The position numbers were made by a program, and so were the translations under genes. Under the pieces are notes generated by a model, which was not told the DNA's origin, ran no database searches, and worked only from the letters and a program-made list of their open reading frames with translations. 64,000 bases of DNA from contig CM069454.1 of assembly GCA_035610835.1 (NCBI GenBank), positions 54,736,031 through 54,800,030 on the forward strand, in the 5' to 3' direction. This document shows, in pieces, positions 59,601-64,000 of this stretch (positions are counted from its first letter, which is position 1; each line of letters starts with the position of its first letter). This stretch comes from Ophiura sarsii. Lineage: Eukaryota > Echinodermata > Ophiuroidea > Amphilepidida > Ophiuridae.

Positions 59601-62600
59601 TGGTGTTGGTGATAGATTGTATTCCTCACAAAGTTGATGTTGCGGCTTTTCAGTTACAAAAACAAGTGAGATGAAAGAGATTTGGGGTTATATTTTCACT
59701 TTTTACCGTCTGCTCAATACATTTGGAATTTGTCCGTCAGCGCTCGTTGTTGTTGTTGTTGATAAAAAAACCAAAATAGTCTCGTTCCACGTTTTACTTC
59801 TCATGTGTGCACGCATGTATGCTAACATATAGTAAATCACTGAGGCGGACAACCAATAGGACAATGCTGTGAATGCGATCAACTGTTGTGAAGAACGCGC
59901 AACGCACCTACTCCACGTGACCTGTTTTTCCGAAGATTTCCGATCTCAATTTGAAATGGTCTATATCAGAATGAATTGTGGGATAGGTTAAATATGTAGA
60001 TATATGATATTGCCAGTGTTGCCATGTCTCTGAATAGTAACCAAATTGTGCTCATTTTAATTTGTCAGAGATGTCACTCATCAGGAAATTTCGTTCAGAT
60101 TTTTTTAGTTATAGGAAATTTTGTCTCTGAAAGTAGATATTTATTTAGCCAGATTTTTCGTCAATTTAGCACAAAAGTCTGCTGTTTTTATATATTTGAT
60201 GGAATTTCAGATTTTTCACATTATATGAATAGCATGCCTGCTGTACAAAAGGCATAGTGTAATGTCTGTACAAAGTATAGGAAAATTGAAAATGTTCAGG
60301 TTTTTCAGTAAATTTTGAAACCAACCAATCGCATCTTTTATTTGTGCATGGGCCTTTGATCCATTTAATGACAATTACCCTGATTAAGTGTGTAGCGCAG
60401 CAAATAATGACACAAGGCTATCCACAAATTGGGCTACTTATGACAGATATGTCCGGCAACACTGGCTATTTACTGCTTCTGGTGATGGTTTATTATACAT
60501 TCAACCAAATATTTAAGTGTATCATTGTCATTTGCGTGAAATTGCATTCAAATCAGCAGCAAGGTCAAACATTTATGCAAATGGCTATTACAGTGAAAAA
60601 AAATCATTTTTCCCGGCTGGAATCCAAGATCTTGTCTTCAAGATCTTGTCTTGGTCATAGGGGAGTTCACTTAATTAATTAGTTGACTTATATATAGCAT
60701 CTTTCTATTGCGGCTGTTACCATGGTTACTGATCATTTATCTTTTATCATCTTCTTCATCCCTCTACCATCACATCTTCATATTTTATTCATGCACTCTT
60801 GTTAAACATACATAAGGGTTGGGATTATAGAATCCTACCTCCGTATGAAACGCAAGGAGCCACGGCCGATGTAAGTCTTGAATTTTTCTTCTGTGTGCAT
60901 GTGTCTTGTTTCATTCAACCAACAGCATGTTTGCATCTTTTATGCATAGCATGTGTTGTATCGGTCCTGACACGGATCCTTGAGGAACCCTGCATATGTT
61001 TGTAAATTGAAATGCTGTGCGACACATGTTTTGTACTAATGCTATAATGTAAACTATAATTTGATCAGTTCCAAATTGGCAAAAAATACCCATTTTTAAT
61101 CTCTCCACGCGATAGTAATCCAAGTGTTTGTGTGCGACTACGGCCATATGCATGCGGTTTTGGCCGCACGCACGCATCACACATATGGTGCGCTTGTTGC
61201 CTTCATGCGCACCCGTGTCTTTCTGTATTCATTCGCTGCTGTAAGGAGGCTTCACCGATTTGGAACTGATCAAACTATAGTGTTCCATTTTTGGAACCAA
61301 GAATGTTCCACCTGTATAACATTTACCTTTTACATCATGCTTTTTTTCCTTCCATTTTGCAATGATCATAAAGCATCATTGTTCAATACTAGTGCATGTA
61401 ATGGTCCTCACATTTCAACATGTGGACTAATTAACCACCATTATTTTTTAATTTCAATTCAATTCCCCTGTGCATGATGCATGTATGTAAAATAGTCCCT
61501 AGTAGCTACCACATTCATGATTTTTTAATTTGTGATTCTATTCATGAAGCATGCTATAATGTGACAAGTCCTGAAATAAAAACTGCATGGAACATATTAT
61601 TCAACTACCCTCGACTAGAGCATGCTGTTACATAAAATGGGAACTCTGTGTGCAACTGCAGCACTTTTCCACACATCATACCTGCATGAATTCTGCTTTT
61701 AAAATAGATAACATTTAGCATGTTTTTGATAATAATAGATGACATTTAGCATGTTTTTGATAAAAATAGATGACATTTAGCATGTTTTTGATAAAAATAG
61801 ATAACATTTAGCATGTTTTTGATAAAAATAGATGACATTTAGCATGTTTTTGATAAAAATAGATAACATTTTGCATGTTTTTACCATGCATGGCTTATAC
61901 TGATTTCTTTTTGTAAACCCATCGTCATACACTTTGTGTATGTTCAAATGCAATCAACATAAAGTAAAAACTAAATAAAAAACAGGGTAGTTTGGAAGCC
62001 AGTTTCCCTCTCAGAAACCAAAAGGAACGGAATGTTTGGTGTGGTCTGTATGTTGTAGAATGTAGATGGTTATCAAAACATTCGAATCTGGATCATCCCA
62101 TATACACCTGATATACCTGAAAAGCTACAACCGTGGTACCAGCCAAATATTTCAGGTCTACGCACACACTGAGCACCAGGGCATTTATGCGTGATATATA
62201 TGTCGCAAAAATAATTCACTCAAGATAAGGCCAAAAAAAAAAAAGTTTGTCTGAGATGACCCGCGCGCATTCCCGAAACCGCCCGCGTAAGCTTTTTTTT
62301 TAGTGGATTTTTTTTTCTTTTTTCAATTTTTTTTTTTTTTCCAATTTTTTTTCAATTTTGTTTCCAATTTTTTTTTCTTTTTCAATTTTCTCAAAATAAT
62401 CTTGCAAAATCCAACTTTTTGACCAAACAAATGACGATCAGGTCTAAATTGAAGAAAAAAAATCAAAAAAAAATCCGCAGACCGCATTAGATTTTCAGTC
62501 TCTCATGTCATCTGAGACAAACCTTCTTTTTTTTTTGGCCTAATAAGATTGATGTGAACCAGTATTGTTTTATGAAACAATACATAACATTGTTGCTGCA

Positions 62601-63982
62601 GTGAAATCGTAAAATGTTGTATTGGTTTGATTTGACAAATGTCTGTCTGCACAAATGTATCGTGTTTGCACGTTTGAAAAAGATTAGGTGTTTCTATATT
62701 TTCCCAAATGAAAAAGATTAGGTGTTTCTATATTTTCCCAAATCATATGTATGACCGAATCATACATTTGATAATACATGAATGTGTCAAATCTGCTGTT
62801 ATGTATTTTATGTTTATTTATACATTAGAGAGAAGTAAAAATAGAAAGTTTTACAACAATCTTAAATCAAGGATGGTATTATCGTTTGAGTTAAGGCCAA
62901 GTACAACGGTAGGCCTTGTATCACCTACTTATACCGAACATTGTATGGGCGGCCAATAGAGTTAATATAGAATGTCTAAAATCAGGGTAAAGAGATAAAT
63001 TATAATTTTGTAATGAATACTAATTTACAATATGAATATTTACTAGCAATATGAATAATTAATTAATTAATTAGCAATATGAATTATAATTAGCATGAAT
63101 ATGAATGATCCAGATTGAACTGAAATGGTCCAGGTTGAACCGAGATGATCCAAGAGGATCCCACATCAATCATGAATATTCATATTACTAATTAATATTC
63201 ATTACAAAAAAGTTATCATAATTGATAAATCTCTTGCAAATTAAAAGTATAATGTATATGCAATGTATATTTTAACCCCATTGGCCGCCCATATAATGTT
63301 CGGTATAAGTAAGTGATACAAGGCCTACCAAGTACAACTCTCTAGGCTTTTTACTATGTATACACACTAACATATTATGATAATAACAGCATAACGTTAA
63401 CAGAAGCTTGCCCACATACACTTGACATCTATAAGGCCAAAAAAGAAAAAAATGTAATGTTGTCCTCGACCGCCCGCTTGTCAGATTTTTAAAACAGTTT
63501 AAATGGCATTGAATATTAAATTAAGTGTTTATAACATATATGTGCGACTATTAAGAGTGATTACAACTTCTTGTTGGCTGAACTTTGAGCTTCCGCTGGT
63601 AGAAGAAAAACAAATTTAAAAAGAAGGAAAAAAAATAAGAAGAAAAAAAATCCGCCGGTCCGCCCCTCCTCTCTGAATGCTGTGGAGGACAACATTACTT
63701 TTTTTTTTGCCTAATAAAGATTTCATATATTGGACATTTATATTGAATTGCTCATAAATTTTCAATGGATTCTAACACTTACAATTTGTTATTGATTTGC
63801 CCATCCCTAGGATACCTACTTTCATATCTACAACCTGCGATTTGACTGCCAGTACATGGTCAGCATCGTTGCTGTGTCTACTACTAGGAAGTCCAGTCCT
63901 GCTGCTACCATACATTTCTATACACCGCCATGTACCGAAGTAGCATTTAAAGGAAGGGAAAAACCTATATGCCCTACACCAG
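45535..63982 (+). CDS. ANOS1: Anosmin-1 homologue, partial gene (nine exons; both ends missing)
   Basis: Nine exons with GT-AG boundaries join in one consistent reading frame: 45535-45594, 46372-46588, 50436-50626, 51831-51957, 52387-52592, 53791-53935, 56439-56585, 58013-58107 and 63811-63982 (1360 nt, about 453 residues). In order they encode the end of a cysteine-rich region, a WAP four-disulfide core, FN3-1, FN3-2, a Pro-rich linker and FN3-3. This order, and motifs such as CHASCEFLK, GRYYSFRVAAINVNG and DPTAPTAP, match vertebrate anosmin-1 along its length, so the family call is firm. Family knowledge: anosmin is a secreted extracellular-matrix glycoprotein that binds heparan sulfate, modulates FGF receptor signalling and acts in neuron migration and axon branching. 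Missing here: the signal peptide with the first cysteines (upstream, not found) and FN3-4 with the C-terminus (past 64000). Introns range from about 0.4 to 5.7 kb and are full of transposons. Confidence 0.95.
45843..45985. mobile_element. TWA foldback, truncated relative of c
   Basis: TAA then GGCTATAAAAAATATTTTGT and CTCAAAGCTCTCGCG. The interior ATTGATCACATCATTTT and AAAAGGTCACTTTTAC match element c; the right arm is missing. Lies in the anosmin intron after exon A. Confidence 0.7.
46372..46588 (+). CDS. ANOS1: Anosmin exon B: WAP four-disulfide core domain
   Basis: A 217 bp exon with acceptor CCCCTCACAG and donor GTAAGT, phase 0-1. It encodes about 72 residues with ten cysteines. The first two (residues 8 and 12, in CHASCEFLK) finish the cysteine-rich region. 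The last eight (26, 39, 43, 49, 55, 56, 60, 64) have WAP spacing, including the CC pair in LKCCYNGCGRTC. Its closest match is the anosmin WAP domain (GDCP...GFxxxC...CCxNGCGxTC). WAP domains are often protease inhibitors; in anosmin this one works together with FN3-1. The reading frame stays open past the donor for 110 bp, but the next exon fits only if the donor at 46589 is used. Confidence 0.93.
46774..47055. repeat. Tandem pair of palindromic units, period about 139 bp
   Basis: Each unit has GGCATGCATCAATTAAACGG (or CCATGCATCAATTAAACGG) at one side and CAAACACTTGATGCATG at the other. Spacing is about 139 bp. In the anosmin intron after exon B. Confidence 0.75.
47060..47212. mobile_element. 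Long imperfect palindrome
   Basis: CCATTAATTATCCTTTTCTG, GCATTGTGGGATAGAAAAGG and GGGCATATTTTGCCCC at the tip, mirrored by CCTTTTCAATCCCACAATGC and AGGATAATCAATGG. Foldback of about 150 bp with almost no loop. Confidence 0.8.
47940..48185 (+). mobile_element. LINE 3' end with C-terminal ORF2 remnant
   Basis: The last 40 codons before TAG (48073-48075) read FSIIAPKLWNDLPYEIRHAP...KNFLKTHMF, the usual C-terminal signature of CR1/L2/Rex1-type non-LTR retrotransposons. A 3' UTR ends GTTGCGCTTTATAAGTACTG, as in the SINE at 29530. 5'-truncated. The start upstream of 47940 is not recognisable. Confidence 0.8.
48425..48821 (+). mobile_element. MITE family A, one full 3' half preceded by a partial copy
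   Basis: CTGCACTGCTATxACAACCG, TCTGCAGACGACACTCC and the following 120 bp occur twice, 149 bp apart. The second runs to GCATGGAAAGTGTTAA. A local duplication inside a MITE. Confidence 0.75.
49263..49520 (+). mobile_element. tRNA-related SINE, copy 2
   Basis: CGTTGGCGCAATTAGTTAGG (A box region), CCGACTTCCACGCCGGCAG and TGGGTTTGACCCCCCGC (B box region) give a clear tRNA-like order at 49453-49520. Upstream, TCTTGTGGCACAATCC.GCGG is duplicated at 49327 and 49376, and CTGCTAGCTGCTGGTACC is shared with 1723. Confidence 0.65.
49525..49603. repeat. C-rich minisatellite
   Basis: CAGCCCCTGCCCCTCCTC-type units of about 15-20 bp, four or five copies. Confidence 0.8.
49605..49684. mobile_element. MITE family B, internally deleted copy
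   Basis: ATCAGTTCCAAATTGGCGAT and GCAATTTGGAACTGACTGAA with only 40 bp between; CACTGCTGTAA retained. Confidence 0.8.
50436..50626 (+). CDS. ANOS1: Anosmin exon C: FN3-1, first half
   Basis: A 191 bp exon, acceptor TTCGCTTCACAG, donor GTAAGT, phase 1-0. The translation includes SVTIEWAMRKDPSVSD (strand B with the conserved Trp) and LYAIQGRNNTGHHPSKHH, which parallels the vertebrate YVVQRRWNYGIHPSED segment. NNTG is an N-glycosylation sequon. The upstream partial codon (T + TA) gives Leu. A 27-base G run begins only 36 bp downstream of the donor. Confidence 0.92.
50663..51045 (+). repeat. Poly-G-headed interspersed repeat
   Basis: 27 G, then CGGGGGCACTGACATTGG and a body with duplicated AAATTTTGCGTTCxAAA segments, ending CCTGGGCGGCACACCCC..GAGTGCCCCGCCCCC. 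The 3' GGGCACTC/GAGTGCCC match suggests inverted ends. Class unknown. Confidence 0.5.
51330..51362. repeat. G-rich tract
   Basis: GGGTGGGGGTGGGG-type sequence; part of the intron after exon C, where I see nothing else between 51046 and 51830. Confidence 0.8.
51831..51957 (+). CDS. ANOS1: Anosmin exon D: FN3-1, second half
   Basis: A 127 bp exon with acceptor GTCATTACAG and donor GTGAGT, phase 0-1. It encodes the E-G strands of FN3-1; the GRYYSFRVAAINVNGSLGY stretch corresponds to vertebrate SRWYQFRVAAVNVHGTRGF, the best conserved part of the protein. NGS is a possible N-glycosylation site. The domain ends in FRLSTG, parallel to FRSSK in vertebrates. Confidence 0.94.
52387..52592 (+). CDS. 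ANOS1: Anosmin exon E: FN3-2, first half
   Basis: A 206 bp exon, acceptor TTCTTCTAG, donor GTAACG (weaker than the others), phase 1-0. It begins DPTAPTAPINLR, parallel to DPSAPPAPANLR of vertebrate anosmin, then VMIQWDPPKNSD with the strand-B Trp and LLRYRIFYSERR. The 68 codons run without interruption to NVPK. About 90 bp further on, an intact TTAA-flanked MITE sits in the following intron. Confidence 0.93.
52679..52927 (+). mobile_element. TTAA-flanked MITE, family A, copy in anosmin intron
   Basis: TTAACTATTTCCATGTGGC to GCGTGGAAAGTGTTAA, TTAA at both ends, 249 bp, close to copy 1. Confidence 0.85.
53326..53606. mobile_element. TWA foldback element f (anosmin intron)
   Basis: TTA flanks both sides. 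Arms GGTCAAACGAAGAAGATTGT/CTGTCTCAGAA and TTCTGAGACAGACCTTCTTC/TTTATTTGGCC. 281 bp. It ends about 185 bp before exon F. Confidence 0.85.
53791..53935 (+). CDS. ANOS1: Anosmin exon F: FN3-2, second half
   Basis: A 145 bp exon, acceptor TTTTATCACAG, donor GTATGT, phase 0-1. It encodes HYYELVGLHQGMRYFIQVQA and MVQWGDERLRSERTSMYIDT, equivalent to the [23 protein letters not shown] stretch of vertebrates. The 3' 80 bp or so of this exon, with its donor, is the founder of the tandem array at 53936-54618. The first donor, at 53936, is taken as the real one because it is the one that keeps frame with the next exon. Confidence 0.93.
53936..54618 (+). repeat. Tandem array derived from the 3' end of exon F with its 5' splice site
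   Basis: Six derived units of roughly 75-125 bp starting near 53975, 54074, 54169, 54291, 54416 and 54541 repeat the exon F end (GCTATGGTACAATGGGGAGA, TATAGATACAATGGAAATAC) and, in the first four, the donor AGGTATGT. Units are joined by G-rich spacers. TGATAA-type changes (ACAATGTAA) put stops in units 2 and 3. Confidence 0.9.
54779..54985 (+). repeat. 81 bp tandem repeat, about 2.5 copies
   Basis: GGTTTGGTTTCCTTCTAGAA at 54779 and 54860, GGTTGTGCTACCGTCTAGAA at 54941. Units contain TTTCATTCACCCACTTGATT. Confidence 0.9.
54986..55650. other. Intron sequence, no feature recognised
   Basis: Includes a few CG-rich words (GCACTCCGTGTGCGTGCCGT) but no repeat or exon I can name. Confidence 0.5.
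55650..56013. mobile_element. Imperfect foldback in anosmin intron
   Basis: AAAGTGGCGAGGTATATTTG, AAATGGTCGAAACAACCATG and GTGGAATCG pair with CGATTCC-type sequence at 55962-56013 (GATTCCACCATGGTTTAATC, AACCATTTTGG, CAAGTGGCGCAACA). Confidence 0.55.
56439..56585 (+). CDS. ANOS1: Anosmin exon G: Pro-rich linker and start of FN3-3
   Basis: A 147 bp exon, acceptor TTATTCCAG, donor GTATGT, phase 1-1. The first 33 residues or so form a proline-rich, acidic linker (SPPVPSPW, PDDPMPSPPRD). The rest opens FN3-3: DPYWEDNILKSKITWRKPK, comparable to PFYQDGQLQVKVYWKKTED of vertebrates. The exon is the first unit of a four-copy tandem array. Only this unit has a pyrimidine-rich acceptor, so it is chosen as the functional exon. 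Confidence 0.92.
56586..57090 (+). repeat. Three tandem copies of exon G plus donor
   Basis: CCCTTGGGATTC starts units at 56458 (true exon), 56620, 56782 and 56946; spacing 162, 162 and 164 bp. Copies 2 and 3 keep GT donors (AAAG|GTAGGT, AAAG|GTATGT). None has a pyrimidine-rich acceptor. Copy 3 has a 2 bp insertion (CCATATATTGGG). Copy 4 has the same insertion plus 1 bp upstream, and no normal donor. Each spacer has an in-frame stop. Confidence 0.92.
57277..57645. mobile_element. TTAA-flanked element, family C, copy 2
   Basis: TTAAAGGTAGATGTTCTG and TACATGCACCTTTAA, with TTAA at both ends; interior as at 18011. It contains C9 A6. Just after it ATGCACCTTTAAACACTGTT is repeated. Confidence 0.8.
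57712..57905. repeat. AAATTTAAAA low-complexity palindromic block
   Basis: Almost 200 bp of TTTAAATTTTAAA-type sequence, self-complementary throughout; ends about 110 bp before exon H. Confidence 0.9.
58013..58107 (+). CDS. ANOS1: Anosmin exon H: FN3-3, middle
   Basis: A 95 bp exon, acceptor TTCATTCACTTAG, donor GTAAGT, phase 1-0. It encodes GEEDTIDRFTIHWRPDSC and LEASTH, matching NRYHVRWFPEAC...SGMTH of vertebrate FN3-3, including the domain-specific cysteine. It fits directly, in phase 0 and in homology, to the exon at 63811. A large foldback element begins only 30 bp after the donor. Confidence 0.92.
58138..58656. mobile_element. 519 bp foldback next to exon H
   Basis: Ends AAACTGCTCAAAAAAAAGTT and AACTTTTTTTGAGCAGTTT. 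Arms of about 210 bp each pair nearly throughout (AACATGGGGAGGTTGCAATC with GATTGTGACCTCCCCATGTT; AAAATCAACACTATTT with AAATAGTGTTGATTTT), leaving about 80 bp of loop. No coding capacity. Confidence 0.88.
58657..59430. other. Intron sequence with a T/C-rich tract
   Basis: 58705-58755 is TTTTTCTTTC-type. The remainder is A/T-rich with no feature recognised. Confidence 0.5.
59434..59966. mobile_element. TATAGACCATTTCAAAT element
   Basis: Inverted ends TATAGACCATTTCAAAT and TTTGAAATGGTCTATAT, then CCGAAAATATACGATCGG versus CCGAAGATTTCCGATC. 533 bp; the middle is G+C-richer and holds (GTT)n. Probably TA-flanked. Confidence 0.75.
60817..60870 (+). other. Exon-like segment in the last intron (18 codons)
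   Basis: A 54 bp open segment (GWDYRILPPYETQGATAD) follows a CATAAG and ends at a consensus GTAAGT donor; it is phase 0-0. Exons H and I already join perfectly without it, so it is not needed for FN3-3. It could be an alternative exon, the remnant of another gene, or chance. Confidence 0.25.
61052..61280. mobile_element. MITE family B, copy in anosmin intron
   Basis: ACTATAATTTGATCAGTTCC and GGAACTGATCAAACTATAG. The interior has TTCTGTATTCATTCGCTGCT as in copy 1. Confidence 0.85.
61701..61884 (+). repeat. 31 bp tandem repeat, six copies
   Basis: GATAACATTTAGCATGTTTT/TGATAAAAATA; units alternate between GATAAC and GATGAC. Very uniform. Confidence 0.95.
62059..62155 (+). other. Exon-like segment in the last intron (32 codons)
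   Basis: A 97 bp open segment after TGTATGTTGTAG reads NVDGYQNIRIWIIPYTPDIP and then KLQPWYQPNIS, ending at CAG|GTCTAC. It starts in phase 0, so it could follow the 60817 segment, but it ends in phase 1 and cannot join exon I in frame by this donor. The W...P...YQP.-ISG pattern faintly resembles the start of an FN3 domain (strands B-C). Function not established. Confidence 0.25.
62229..62540. mobile_element. TWA foldback element g (anosmin intron)
   Basis: TAA flanks both sides. Arms GGCCAAAAAAAAAAAAGTTT/GTCTGAGATGAC and GTCATCTGAGACAAACCTTC/TTTTTTTTGGCC. 312 bp, T/A-rich centre, CCGCGCGCATTC next to the left arm. Confidence 0.85.
62677..62743 (+). repeat. Two-copy 34 bp tandem repeat
   Basis: GAAAAAGATTAGGTGTTTCT/ATATTTTCCCAAAT twice in succession. 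Confidence 0.95.
62908..63339. mobile_element. 432 bp MITE with a 9 bp target duplication
   Basis: Ends GGTAGGCCTTGTATCAC and GTGATACAAGGCCTACC, with matching TACTTATACCGAACATT arms and GGGCGGCCAAT, about 45 bp. AAGTACAAC flanks both sides (62899-62907 and 63340-63348). A 9 bp duplication with long TIRs fits Mutator-like elements. The centre is a second palindrome around AATATTCATATT. Confidence 0.88.
63435..63711. mobile_element. TWA foldback element h (anosmin intron)
   Basis: TAA flanks both sides. Arms GGCCAAAAAAGAAAAAAATG/TAATGTTGTCCTCGAC and TGTGGAGGACAACATTACTT/TTTTTTTTGCC. 277 bp, ending 99 bp before exon I. Confidence 0.85.
63811..63982 (+). CDS. ANOS1: Anosmin exon I: FN3-3, last part
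   Basis: A 172 bp exon, acceptor GCCCATCCCTAG, donor GTAAGC, phase 0-1. It encodes DTYFHIYNLRFDCQYMVSI, matching ENYIILQDLSFSCKYKVTV, and FYTPPCTE followed by GREKPICPTP, matching FTTPPC...KPVGC of vertebrate anosmin. The gene continues past the window; FN3-4 is expected next. Confidence 0.94.
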
Positions 63983-64000
63983 GTAAGCATAGGGGAAGGT

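Noticed and set aside
61701..61884. CRISPR-like array
   Set aside because: 31 bp units are directly adjacent without spacers, and this is a eukaryotic genome; it is a plain tandem repeat.

Overview
This is a eukaryotic window, about 60-65% A+T, from an animal with a repeat-rich genome. The one gene that can be recognised with confidence is the middle part of an anosmin-1 homologue (ANOS1/KAL1 family) on the + strand, from 45535 to beyond the right edge. Spliced exons with short to medium introns, dense small inverted-repeat transposons, tRNA-derived SINEs, LINE 3' tails, (TTAGGG)n and scattered TAGGCCTA/TACATGTA octamers suggest a marine invertebrate. An invertebrate deuterostome such as an echinoderm is my best guess, but this is inference only.

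Layout. From 1 to about 45.5 kb there is no gene I can support. This part is a mosaic of small DNA transposons: TTAA-flanked, TA-flanked and TAA/TTA-flanked families. It also holds tRNA-related SINEs, tandem arrays, poly-G/poly-C tracts and one 2.06 kb TA-flanked element. Several insertions are nested, and uninterrupted relatives elsewhere in the window show the target sites before insertion. This region may be intergenic, or may be the first intron of the anosmin gene, because the signal-peptide exon was not found.

From 45535 to 63982 nine exons join in consistent phase (0-0, 0-1, 1-0, 0-1, 1-0, 0-1, 1-1, 1-0, 0-1) and encode about 453 residues: part of the N-terminal cysteine-rich region, a complete eight-cysteine WAP domain, and three fibronectin type III domains with a proline-rich linker before the third. 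The fourth FN3 domain and C-terminus expected of vertebrate anosmin lie beyond the window. Anosmin is a secreted, heparan-sulfate-associated matrix glycoprotein involved in axon guidance and FGF signalling in animals where it has been studied.

The introns carry the same repeats as the upstream region. Two coding exons have been partly copied into tandem arrays together with their 5' splice sites (53936-54618 and 56586-57090). The most interesting observations are these exon-junction arrays; a Harbinger-like foldback family (eight complete copies, all with perfect TAA or TTA flanks) whose outer ends are constant while the inner arms vary; a tandem array of hammerhead-ribozyme-like motifs split by a transposon; and a 432 bp element with a 9 bp target duplication.
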